Assembly: GCA_964598565.1 (NCBI GenBank)
Contig: CAZRCG010000012.1
Span: 1-24,288 of the forward strand
DNA: 24,288 nucleotides
Direction of reading: 5' to 3'
From: CAZRCG01 sp964598565
GTDB taxonomy: Bacteria; Bdellovibrionota; UBA2394
The translations under genes were made by a program, and so were the position numbers. This document shows positions 6,651-13,908 of the stretch, one piece after another. The notes beneath the pieces are model-generated. The model was not told the DNA's origin and did no database searches. It saw only the letters and a program-made list of their open reading frames with translations. The stretch's first letter is position 1; every line of letters starts with the position of its first letter.

Positions 6651-7459
6651 CGAGCTTCTCCCGTTATATCTTTTGCACACCGAAAACCAAGGTTCGACAA
6701 AGCAAAGTTTCCTCTCAAACTAGATCTAAATCCAAAGCGCATGAACGCAGCATAATTTTCGAAATCATTTGCATTGAGCCCACCCGCACCACAAAAAGAG
6801 GCTTGATCGGGATTGGAATCTTCACGAGATTCGCCTGAAACAAAACTCGAATTAAAATCCTCAACCCACTCCCATACCATACCGTGAAGATCATAAACTC
6901 CAAAATCGCTTGCAAATCCTGATCCTACAGATGGATATTTCTCTGGATTTGGCTTTGAATACCAATCGAGAATCGTTTGATTGAGATCTTTCAATTTAGA
7001 AAATTGACTAGCCGCGTACTCCCATTCATTTAGGGTTGGAAGCCTTTTACCCTGAACGCGACAATAGGCTCTTGCGACAAACCATGAAACGAAGCGGGCG
7101 GGACTGTCCGCCCTTTGTTCCGACCCAGAATCAAAGTCGCCCTTCCAATCCTTGAGGTATGAGGTTTCTGCAAAGAGACGCTTAATCTTTGACTTTGCCC
7201 ATTGAGGATATCTCGAAACGAATTTCACAAAATCCGCTCGTGTAACCGGAGTTCTGTCCAAAAGGAATCCTGCGACGGTAACGGCATCACGCCTTTTAAT
7301 TCTGGACAGCGGCTTTGCGTTAGTCGGACTCTTAGATTTCGGCTCGATGTATAACGGTCGATAGGATCCCGCAGGGATCAAAGCCATCTTTGCCTCTAAA
7401 TATATGGGCGCAGAAATCGCCACGAAACTCATCACCGAGAATACGAGACACTCTCTCAT
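6647..7459 (-). CDS. nirV: NirV-like protein (formylglycine-generating-enzyme/SUMF1 fold)
   Basis: This 270-residue protein has an N-terminal signal (about 1-20) and an FGE-sulfatase domain. Features include 'LLDRTPVTRADFVKFV', 'ARFVSWFVARAYCRVQGKRLPTLNEWEYAA', 'SDFGVYDLHGMVWEWVEDF' and the closing 'ALSNLGFRCAKD'. These are the landmarks of the SUMF1 superfamily. NirV proteins of this fold are encoded directly beside nirK in several denitrifiers, and here the gene begins 20 bp downstream of nirK. Its role is not settled; a role in nitrite reductase maturation is often proposed. The pair of active-site cysteines of true formylglycine generators is not clearly present. The symbol is given by position and fold. 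Confidence 0.75.
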   Translation of the reverse strand: MRECLVFSVMSFVAISAPIYLEAKMALIPAGSYRPLYIEPKSKSPTNAKPLSRIKRRDAVTVAGFLLDRTPVTRADFVKFVSRYPQWAKSKIKRLFAETSYLKDWKGDFDSGSEQRADSPARFVSWFVARAYCRVQGKRLPTLNEWEYAASQFSKLKDLNQTILDWYSKPNPEKYPSVGSGFASDFGVYDLHGMVWEWVEDFNSSFVSGESREDSNPDQASFCGAGGLNANDFENYAAFMRFGFRSSLRGNFALSNLGFRCAKDITGEAR

Positions 7460-7479
7460 AAAACTCTATCTATGACCCC

Positions 7480-8958
7480 TCAGTGAATATCTCCAGCACC
7501 TGATGGTTTCACAGACCTTAACGCCTTGACTTCGTCTGGGGTAACTACATGACCAGCATTTCCCCACGAATTAAAAACATAGGTCAGAACATTGGCAACA
7601 TCTTCATCAGTGAGATCAAGCTTAGGCATTACAGAGTTATACTCACTTCCATTGACGAGAATTTTTCCCTGCAGACCATGAATGACCGTAAGAATCGCTC
7701 GTTTCTTATCTTTGTTGAGATAGTCAGATTTTGCGAGTGGGGGAAATGCATGAGGCACTCCTATTCCTGTGGCCTGATGGCACGCCGCACATACCGCATC
7801 GTATTTCTGTTTTCCAAATGCAATCTTCTCTTCTTTTGTTCGAGCGACCGATGGCTTAGGGGCCCCAGTTCCAACACTTTGAATCGCGCTACCTTCTGGA
7901 AGATAGACTGAGTCGTCAGTTTTTCCAGAATAAATCACTTTATCTTCTGGACCATCGGCTTTCAGCATTCCAAGTGCGCCCTTGTTGAAGGTCCTAAAAA
8001 TAGAGTGATCGACGATAATAAAAGTCCCAGGAACCTCCATTTTAAATTCCACAACCGCAGATCCACCTGCAGGAATGAGGGTTGTCTGAACGTCTCGGTT
8101 CTCAAGGCTGCCTCCTTCGACTTTCACTTTATCAAAGATCTCTCCGATAACATGAAACGACGAGACAAGATTGGGACCACCGTTACCAACATAAAGTCGC
8201 ACGGTCTCACCTACCTTCGCTTTGAGTGCTTTATCACCCGCCAAAGCACCAACCGCACCATTAAATAGAACGTAATCTGGCTGCTCCTTGAGTGCCTTTT
8301 CCATATCAAAGGGTTGATGCCCCCTTTGTCCGTAAGCCCCTTTTGTATAAAAATCTCCCTGCATCACATAAAATTCTCGATCCACTTTTGGTAAACCTTC
8401 TTTTGGTTCCACGAGAATGAGACCATACATTCCATTGGCGATATGCATTCCGACAGGGGCGGTTGCACAGTGATAAACATAAAGGCCCGGATCAATTGCC
8501 TTGAACGAAAATGTTGAGGTATGACCTGGCGCCGTCATGCTTGCTGCGGCACCACCACCCGGCCCTGTGACTGCATGCAAGTCAATATTGTGAGGCATTT
8601 TGTTATCGGGATGATTTGAGAGTCTAAACTCCACCTCGTCTCCCTCGCGAACACGAATGAAACTGCCCGGCACGGTCCCCCCGAAAGTCCAAAAGGTATA
8701 ATCGACACCCTCGGCGATAGGAGACGCCTTCTCAACGACCTCAAGCTCCACTAAAACTTTAGTGTTGTGTTTTCGCGTAATGGGGGGTGGCACTTGAGGG
8801 GGAGCTGTAAGTACAGCCTTTTCAGTTCCCCTAACTTCATTTGAAGCAGTCCCCGAACAACCCGTCATGACTCCGCCTAAGAATATGATCAGAATTCCCA
8901 CGAGGTCTCTTGAGCGATTGCATTTGTTTAAATTCAACAGTTCTAACTTCATAGCCAT
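7480..8958 (-). CDS. nirK: Copper nitrite reductase with C-terminal cytochrome c domain (lipoprotein)
   Basis: This 492-residue enzyme reduces nitrite to NO in the periplasm. It has two cupredoxin domains (about 65-335). Type 1 copper ligands are His123, Cys164, His172 and Met177. Type 2 copper ligands are His128, His163 and His318. The catalytic pair Asp126 and His269 is present. A linker leads to a cytochrome c domain (about 375-465) with C390-A-A-C-H394 and a likely axial Met444. This three-domain layout is known from the Ralstonia pickettii type of NirK and allows built-in electron delivery. The N-terminus carries a lipobox-like 'VMTGC' (Cys34), suggesting membrane anchoring. ATGs lie at 8958 and 8952; the second is exactly 41.5 bp from the centre of the Fnr-like box. 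It is the first gene of a nirK-nirV-sco-decarboxylase run. Confidence 0.95.
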   Translation of the reverse strand: MAMKLELLNLNKCNRSRDLVGILIIFLGGVMTGCSGTASNEVRGTEKAVLTAPPQVPPPITRKHNTKVLVELEVVEKASPIAEGVDYTFWTFGGTVPGSFIRVREGDEVEFRLSNHPDNKMPHNIDLHAVTGPGGGAAASMTAPGHTSTFSFKAIDPGLYVYHCATAPVGMHIANGMYGLILVEPKEGLPKVDREFYVMQGDFYTKGAYGQRGHQPFDMEKALKEQPDYVLFNGAVGALAGDKALKAKVGETVRLYVGNGGPNLVSSFHVIGEIFDKVKVEGGSLENRDVQTTLIPAGGSAVVEFKMEVPGTFIIVDHSIFRTFNKGALGMLKADGPEDKVIYSGKTDDSVYLPEGSAIQSVGTGAPKPSVARTKEEKIAFGKQKYDAVCAACHQATGIGVPHAFPPLAKSDYLNKDKKRAILTVIHGLQGKILVNGSEYNSVMPKLDLTDEDVANVLTYVFNSWGNAGHVVTPDEVKALRSVKPSGAGDIH

Positions 8959-8985
8959 AGTCTCTGTTTTTATTTCAATTCGGAC

Positions 8986-9001
8986 TATGATCTAAATCAT
9001 A
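8986..9001. promoter_or_regulatory. Fnr-like operator (TATGA-N6-TCATA), nirK
   Basis: The palindrome TATGATCTAAATCATA lies in the 70-bp gap between the nnrS stop and the nirK start. It is base-for-base identical to the box at 3130-3145. Its centre is 35.5 bp from the first and 41.5 bp from the second nirK ATG. No good -10 hexamer was evident to me between them. Confidence 0.8.
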
Positions 9002-9028
9002 CTTGACGATAATTTTTCAGTTTTTCAA

Positions 9029-10141
9029 CTATCGACAGTCCTCCTCCGATTCCTTTGCACTGAAATTGTGAAGCATCTTTCGACCTATACCATATCCCCA
9101 AAGAACAAAGGCCAAGATAAGCGCGGTCGAAGCGTAGGCAAGATGAGTGAAATAGAGATCAGGTGAGAGAAAGGCCACGGAAATTCGGGTTATGACGGCC
9201 ACGATACATAGAATTCCAACGGTGAGAAGAAGCTTGGAGGACTGTTCTAATCTGAGATCATAGCCTCCGTGAGCTAAGACCACTCGCGTTGCTACACAAA
9301 GCGTCATAAGTGTCATTCCTCCAATATAGACACCGTGGAGAAAATGGATGCGAAAATCGGGCAACAAAAAGAGGGCCCAAAGACTTGAGATAAGAATCCA
9401 TGAAGAGGCCCAAAGAAGATAGGCAAGAACTCCAAAGATTTTTGGTCGATGAATGATACCCCAGGTCCGAAGACTTGTGGAGCTACCAGCAACTGCCCAA
9501 CAAAAATCACCCAAGTGAGGCGCCCATCCCAAATGAAAAACAATGCCTGCAAAAAAGATGCTGGCTTCGATACAAAAGAGCAACAGCGATCGATCCTGCT
9601 GACTTGATCCGAGCTGAATGAGAATGGGCTTCGAGTGTCCTAAAAGGGCTGGGATGAGTTTAGAGCCAATTCCAAACACAAAAGCTAAAAGCGCCCCTTC
9701 TGTGACCAGACTTTTCGAAAATATTCCCAGAATTCCCGACAAAAGACCCAGCGGAAGAAAGATAAACCCTGGAGGAGGATTGAACGATCGTCCTCTAAAC
9801 CTCTGAGCGGCGTAGATTACTAGCCATAAAAATGGGAGATAAGTTGTTTCGAGATCTGTAATCCAAGAAAATGCGCGTAGGGCCGGGAGACCCGCGCAAA
9901 AGACTGCCACCGCCATTTCCCAAGAGCGACATGGCTTCGAATTCAAAAATTTTGGCAAAGCCGTCATGAGAAATCCCATTGCGAACGAAACCAAAAATCC
10001 TTGCATCATCCAGTCGGCATGCAACCTTAAAGGATAATCGACAATTCCAAATGGAAATAAAACCCACAACGAAAGCCCCCCAAGGGCGTAAAAAATGCCA
10101 ATTCCAAATAGGACTCGATACGGTGATGTAATCTCTTTCAC
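9029..10141 (-). CDS. nnrS: NnrS-family haem/copper membrane protein
   Basis: This 370-residue polytopic membrane protein (about 10-12 hydrophobic segments) has NnrS-family landmarks: 'YPLRLHADWMMQGFLVSFAMGFLMTALPKF' near the N-terminus, 'FVFGIGSKLIPALLG' in the middle and 'FLHGVYIGGMTLMTLCVATRVVLAHGG' near 280-305. The conserved His residues in these segments are the likely metal or haem ligands. NnrS proteins protect cells from nitrosative stress during denitrification. The start is a GTG at 10141 overlapping the Crp/Fnr stop by 4 bp (GTGA), so the two are translationally coupled. It is separated from nirK by its own stop and the operator at 8986. Confidence 0.88.
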   Translation of the reverse strand: MKEITSPYRVLFGIGIFYALGGLSLWVLFPFGIVDYPLRLHADWMMQGFLVSFAMGFLMTALPKFLNSKPCRSWEMAVAVFCAGLPALRAFSWITDLETTYLPFLWLVIYAAQRFRGRSFNPPPGFIFLPLGLLSGILGIFSKSLVTEGALLAFVFGIGSKLIPALLGHSKPILIQLGSSQQDRSLLLFCIEASIFFAGIVFHLGWAPHLGDFCWAVAGSSTSLRTWGIIHRPKIFGVLAYLLWASSWILISSLWALFLLPDFRIHFLHGVYIGGMTLMTLCVATRVVLAHGGYDLRLEQSSKLLLTVGILCIVAVITRISVAFLSPDLYFTHLAYASTALILAFVLWGYGIGRKMLHNFSAKESEEDCR

Positions 10142-10899
10142 GGATGCAAGACCTTCATTTCTAATTTCGATAAATCGGGAATAGTCATTTCACCAGCGTG
10201 AAATGAAATCAACCCTCGTTTTCCCCATCGATTAAGTATTCGAATCATCGTCTCCACCCTAATCTCAACCAATCGAGCAAGAAGTGTCTTCGAGAGTTTC
10301 ACAGGGATTTGAATCCTCGACGAAGTCGATTTGACTCCAAATCGCTCGGAGATCTGCTTTATGAGTTCGAGTGTACGAACTTCCGCTTGACCCATCGATA
10401 AAAGATCAATCTTCTGCCTCAATACCTCTTCATGTACAATCATCTCCTCCTTCAACCAATCATTGATTTCAAGAAATATTTCAGAATAGGAATCGTGATA
10501 GGCCATATCTAAGTAGACTTTTATGACACTCACATCATTCGAAACGGCTCGAGCCATTGCTGGAAAATGACCCCTTCTTAAAAAGGCAGAAACTCCAATA
10601 CAGTGTCCTGGGCCAAAAATTCCAAAGCAGGTTTCCTTGCCGCTTTCTCTTAGAGCTGTAATCTCAATAATCCCAGATTCCACAACCGCAAAGAACTCCG
10701 CGCAGTCACCCATAGCCCACAAGTGTTTTCCCGAACTAAGACTTTCACGTTCTGCAACTTCGCTCACTGCCCTAAGCGTAGGTTCAGAGAGCTCTTTAGA
10801 TCTGTCAAAATGTCTCAGAATCCTCAGCTCAGACTTTGTTTTTAACTTTTCCATTCGCATAAAGTGAATTTCATAATGGAGCGAAATGAATTGCGACAC
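10138..10899 (-). CDS. Second Crp/Fnr-family regulator, coupled to nnrS
   Basis: The sensor beta-roll spans about 50-135, a long dimer helix 143-170 and the HTH about 203-230. The recognition helix R-V-E-T-M-I-R (214-220) is close to that of the regulator at 1069-1755, so both could read the same operators. Cysteines (66, 91, 100) do not form the FNR cluster pattern. The first possible start, GTG 10899, directly abuts the Fnr-like box (10900-10915). The in-frame ATGs at 10860 and 10854 are more likely starts, because a box centred at 10907.5 predicts transcription from about 10866. This implies autoregulation. It is translationally coupled to nnrS and divergent from the lipoprotein operon, and is a good candidate for the local NO-responsive activator. 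Confidence 0.78.
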   Translation of the reverse strand: MSQFISLHYEIHFMRMEKLKTKSELRILRHFDRSKELSEPTLRAVSEVAERESLSSGKHLWAMGDCAEFFAVVESGIIEITALRESGKETCFGIFGPGHCIGVSAFLRRGHFPAMARAVSNDVSVIKVYLDMAYHDSYSEIFLEINDWLKEEMIVHEEVLRQKIDLLSMGQAEVRTLELIKQISERFGVKSTSSRIQIPVKLSKTLLARLVEIRVETMIRILNRWGKRGLISFHAGEMTIPDLSKLEMKVLHP

Positions 10900-10915
10900 T
10901 ATGACCTATATCATA
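10900..10915. promoter_or_regulatory. Fnr-like operator (TATGA-N6-TCATA), divergent Crp/Fnr and lipoprotein genes
   Basis: TATGACCTATATCATA lies in the divergent intergenic region. Its centre is 47.5 bp from the likely ATG (10860) of the Crp/Fnr gene and 91.5 bp from the lipoprotein ATG (10999), so it could act on both sides. It differs from the nirK box by one base in the half-site core and one spacer base. Confidence 0.7.
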
Positions 10916-10998
10916 TCCCTGCAAACGACCCTCGACTTACGCCCTGCATGACAATTGTCATATTCGCCTGCTTGTAACAGCGGCTAGAGTAACAGCCG

Positions 10999-12543
10999 AT
11001 GAAACGTCTTTTGTTCATTCTTCTTACAGCCCTGCCTCTTTGCAGCTGCGGATCCTCTGATGAGCCTAGCGACCCATTAGCCCTACAATCAGAATCATCA
11101 AAAAACTTCGAATCACTGGAGCTAGAAGAGAAGATCCAGTTCATAAAGTCAAATCAGGAAATTGAAATAGAGATTGCTGAGCTCGACGGAAAGGCACCCA
11201 CCGCTATTGCAGAACTCCCTTCACACTATCTTAAGGCAGTCGAGAAGCTTTTAATTGCCCTCGATAAACATAGAGATAAACTTAATCAGGAGAATCCAAA
11301 AATAAAGGTCGTTCGGCTTGGAAATGAGCGGCGAGTCATGGCGACAAATTCCGATCTCGCAGTAGAAATCAAATTGGGGATCCCTTCAGACTCAAGTACG
11401 TCGATCGAAAGCATTTTAGCCTATTTAACTGAGGATGCACGCAAGGAGTTCTTTCTAATGCAGTCACTTCAGGAAATGGTTGGGCCCGAACTCAAATTTC
11501 CGAACAACCTCAATTTAACCTGTCTAGATCGCGCGGAAGGCATTTTTAAGAATTCACTGCTCGAATTGGAGAAACTGAAGACCACAAAAAAATGGAAACT
11601 TAAAGAATTTTGGCTTCTGGCTGACGACCAGCATTGTGGAGGGTATCCTCAGGGCCGCGTAACAATAAAACTTGAACCCTCTCTGTTCAAAATTCGGTTT
11701 GTACCAGGTCCCAATACCGGTGAATCCTCTGAACATATAAAGGCGACGTGGACATTTATCGATTGGCTACAGAGAATTGAAACCGGCATCCATACGAACA
11801 CAAAGGACGCTGACAGTTTTCTACTAGAAACTAGCGACTATACTTCGCTTCAGAGCCTTGAGGCGATTCTCATTTTTCTAAGCAATAATCAAAATCGAGT
11901 AGCCGCCCTGGCAAGTAGGGGCCTCCGAAAAATTAATTTCCAAGAATCTTCCACAACAAGGCCTCTGGGAGTTCGTGTGACGAAGTCAGACGCAGCCGCA
12001 AGGGTTGAAACAACTGAGCTCGAGATTTCATTAACCCATGATGATGAGGCCACCCAGCTCATGGATCTCTTAATTGTTCGAGATACGCTCGAGAGTGAAC
12101 TCCACTCGACCTCGCAGGAGCTTTCTCGTCACCAAGAATTTGTCGAAAAACTCCAACATGAGATACAGAACCACTATGAAGAGCTTCGTAGATTGAGCAG
12201 AGTTTATATCGAAAACCTACGAGCACAGTTCTTGAGCATGAACTATCAAATACAGGTGGCTTATGAAGACTTTTACGACCAGCCTATGCTAGCCTTCACG
12301 TTGGCGTTAAGAATTAGCCAGTATCGAGAAGAGCTTTTACTTCTATTTCAAATGATGAAGAATGCCGGCCATCCCCCTAAAATCTCCTTCGGTGTATGGT
12401 TCCATCCAGAATTAAATCCTGATCATTTTTTTATCACGATTGAGCCGGATTGGGCAGAACAGATGGAGGCCATGAAAAAGCGCCTCTCCGCACCTGAGGC
12501 CACCCTTCAATCGACAGAAGAAAGATCAGTCACTTCACCATGA
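10999..12543 (+). CDS. Lipoprotein of unknown function with helical/coiled-coil C-terminus
   Basis: I do not recognise a family for this 514-residue protein. Residues 1-17 form a lipoprotein signal ('LLTALPLCSC', probable lipidated Cys17). The mature part is highly charged and largely helical. A mixed alpha/beta region with a Cys pair ('LTCLDRAEG' and 'DDQHCGGYPQGRVTIKLEPS') spans about 170-245. A long heptad-like segment follows at about 354-432 ('LESELHSTSQELSRHQEFVE' onward). Residues about 455-490 look like a second copy of the 'W..HP.....FFITIEPD' strand pattern. It starts 83 bp from the Fnr-like box, is followed after 7 bp by a second lipoprotein gene and then norCB, so co-regulation with NO reduction is likely. 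A small CGGCT-N8-AGCCG hairpin (10981-10998) directly precedes the ATG and no clear ribosome-binding site is visible. Confidence 0.7.
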   Translation: MKRLLFILLTALPLCSCGSSDEPSDPLALQSESSKNFESLELEEKIQFIKSNQEIEIEIAELDGKAPTAIAELPSHYLKAVEKLLIALDKHRDKLNQENPKIKVVRLGNERRVMATNSDLAVEIKLGIPSDSSTSIESILAYLTEDARKEFFLMQSLQEMVGPELKFPNNLNLTCLDRAEGIFKNSLLELEKLKTTKKWKLKEFWLLADDQHCGGYPQGRVTIKLEPSLFKIRFVPGPNTGESSEHIKATWTFIDWLQRIETGIHTNTKDADSFLLETSDYTSLQSLEAILIFLSNNQNRVAALASRGLRKINFQESSTTRPLGVRVTKSDAAARVETTELEISLTHDDEATQLMDLLIVRDTLESELHSTSQELSRHQEFVEKLQHEIQNHYEELRRLSRVYIENLRAQFLSMNYQIQVAYEDFYDQPMLAFTLALRISQYREELLLLFQMMKNAGHPPKISFGVWFHPELNPDHFFITIEPDWAEQMEAMKKRLSAPEATLQSTEERSVTSP

Positions 12544-12550
12544 GAGCTCC

Positions 12551-13126
12551 ATGAGACTAAGAAATATCACTCCACAATTGTTGGCGTTTCGTTCACTTAG
12601 CACAGTCCTAGTACTTTTATTCTCAAGCCTTTCTATGAGCTGCGGCGTGCAGCCTGTCAATGGCCTCATCGATCCAACGGAAAGTCCCACTAACAATGAC
12701 GGAGAAAGTGAGGGCAAAGACCCGACAGACCCAGTCGATGAAGGAGACGATGAAACAAATCCCCGGATTGTTCGGTTGATTTGGGACGCAAATACAGATC
12801 AAATCGATGGTTACAAAATATACATTGGAAGATCTTCTGGAAATTACTACTCCTGGCTAGACACGACAGCGACCACCATTGATATTCCCATCGTGAGCCC
12901 TGGTACTTATTATTTTGCGGCAACAGCTTTTAGGGGTGACCTTCATTCCAGTTATATCGAGAGTGGCTACTCCAATGAAGTCACTGTGATTCATCCTTCA
13001 GTCAATACCGCAACTTCAGTCACAGACCGAACGAATGTTCTAACAAGACACTTCCGTATGGACTCGCTCGCCCATCTGCCACTCCATGAACTGAAGACTG
13101 CGCAGCCGTCTGCGACACCTCGATAA
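12551..13126 (+). CDS. Fibronectin type III-domain lipoprotein
   Basis: This is a 191-residue protein. A hydrophobic signal ends in 'SLSMSCG', with Cys31 the probable lipidation site; the -3 residue is Ser, so the lipobox is weak. An acidic, Asp/Glu/Pro/Thr-rich linker (about 40-72) is followed by one Fn3 domain (about 75-147): 'VRLIWDANTDQIDGYKIYIG', 'GTYYFAATAF' and 'SGYSNEVTV'. The last 45 residues are low in structure. Fn3 modules mediate binding, so this is likely a surface or periplasmic tether. It follows the 514-residue lipoprotein with 7 bp between them and ends 65 bp before norC. No homologue of this pair in a denitrification cluster is known to me. Confidence 0.7.
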   Translation: MRLRNITPQLLAFRSLSTVLVLLFSSLSMSCGVQPVNGLIDPTESPTNNDGESEGKDPTDPVDEGDDETNPRIVRLIWDANTDQIDGYKIYIGRSSGNYYSWLDTTATTIDIPIVSPGTYYFAATAFRGDLHSSYIESGYSNEVTVIHPSVNTATSVTDRTNVLTRHFRMDSLAHLPLHELKTAQPSATPR

Positions 13127-13138
13127 ATCGTTACTTAA

Positions 13139-13154
13139 TATGATTAAGATCATA
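13139..13154. promoter_or_regulatory. Fnr-like operator (TATGA-N6-TCATA), norCBQD
   Basis: TATGATTAAGATCATA lies in the gap after the Fn3 lipoprotein gene. Its centre is 45.5 bp from the norC ATG at 13192. It likely gives norCBQD its own NO/nitrite-dependent promoter, separate from the lipoprotein genes upstream. Confidence 0.78.
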
Positions 13155-13191
13155 AGTTGATTAAGCCGAATGCTTTAGGTTGGAAGGCATT

Positions 13192-13908
13192 ATGCTTTCG
13201 AAATCATCTGCAAAATTATTTTTTGTCAGTGGCACTATCTTATGCTCCTTAACTTTTGGCCTGCTGACCTTGGATACATTTCAACGCATCCCTGACCAAA
13301 CGAACGAGAAGAACCTCTCCGAATCTGTAGCCAGAGGCAAATATCTCTGGGAAGCAAATAACTGCATGGGCTGTCATACAATTCTCGGCGAGGGCGCATA
13401 TTATGCACCTGAGCTCACAAAGGTGTATGAACGTAGAGGCGAAAAGTTTATTGAAGCGATGCTTCGAGACCCTGAGGCGATGTATCCGGGTCAAAGAAAA
13501 ATGGTGAACTATAAATTCAGGGACGAGGAGATTCGGGACCTAATTGCCTTTCTTAAATGGATTGGCGAAATGGATTTGAACGGCTTTCCACCAGAGCCCG
13601 ATCTCATTGCAGTTGCACTGCCAAATGCTAATCAAACTTCAACAGCATCAACTGCCGAAGCATCGAACCGGCCTAAGATATTCAATCAAATGTGCGTTGC
13701 CTGCCATGCTCTCAATGGGCAAGGCGGACTGGTGGGCCCCGCGCTTGATGATGTGGGGAATCGCTTGAATCGCGAAGCTTTGATCACCTGGCTTCGAGAC
13801 CCTCTCAGAGTTAAACCCGAATCAAAAATGCCCAAGCTCCCTCTCTCTGAGGAGGACATCACTGAACTAGCTGCATTTTTGTCGCAATTGAAAGCTGGTG
13901 CAAAATGA
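13192..13908 (+). CDS. norC: Nitric oxide reductase cytochrome c subunit NorC, with second haem c domain
   Basis: This is a 238-residue protein from the ATG at 13192, chosen because GGAAGG lies 4 bp upstream; an in-frame TTG at 13180 is the alternative. A single N-terminal membrane anchor (about 8-27) precedes a NorC domain with C58-M-G-C-H62, 'GEGAYYAPELTKVYERRG' and the probable axial Met in 'GQRKMVNYKF' (104), closing with 'DLIAFLKWIGEMD'. A Ser/Thr/Ala linker (about 145-160) then leads to a second cytochrome c domain with C168-V-A-C-H172 and axial candidate Met213 ('ESKMPKLPLSEEDI'). Ordinary NorC has about 150 residues and one haem. The stop overlaps the norB start by 4 bp (ATGA). It accepts electrons for NO reduction. 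Confidence 0.92.
   Translation: MLSKSSAKLFFVSGTILCSLTFGLLTLDTFQRIPDQTNEKNLSESVARGKYLWEANNCMGCHTILGEGAYYAPELTKVYERRGEKFIEAMLRDPEAMYPGQRKMVNYKFRDEEIRDLIAFLKWIGEMDLNGFPPEPDLIAVALPNANQTSTASTAEASNRPKIFNQMCVACHALNGQGGLVGPALDDVGNRLNREALITWLRDPLRVKPESKMPKLPLSEEDITELAAFLSQLKAGAK

Noticed and set aside
6647..7459. True formylglycine-generating enzyme for a sulfatase
   Set aside because: No sulfatase gene is nearby and the catalytic cysteine pair is not evident; position next to nirK favours NirV.
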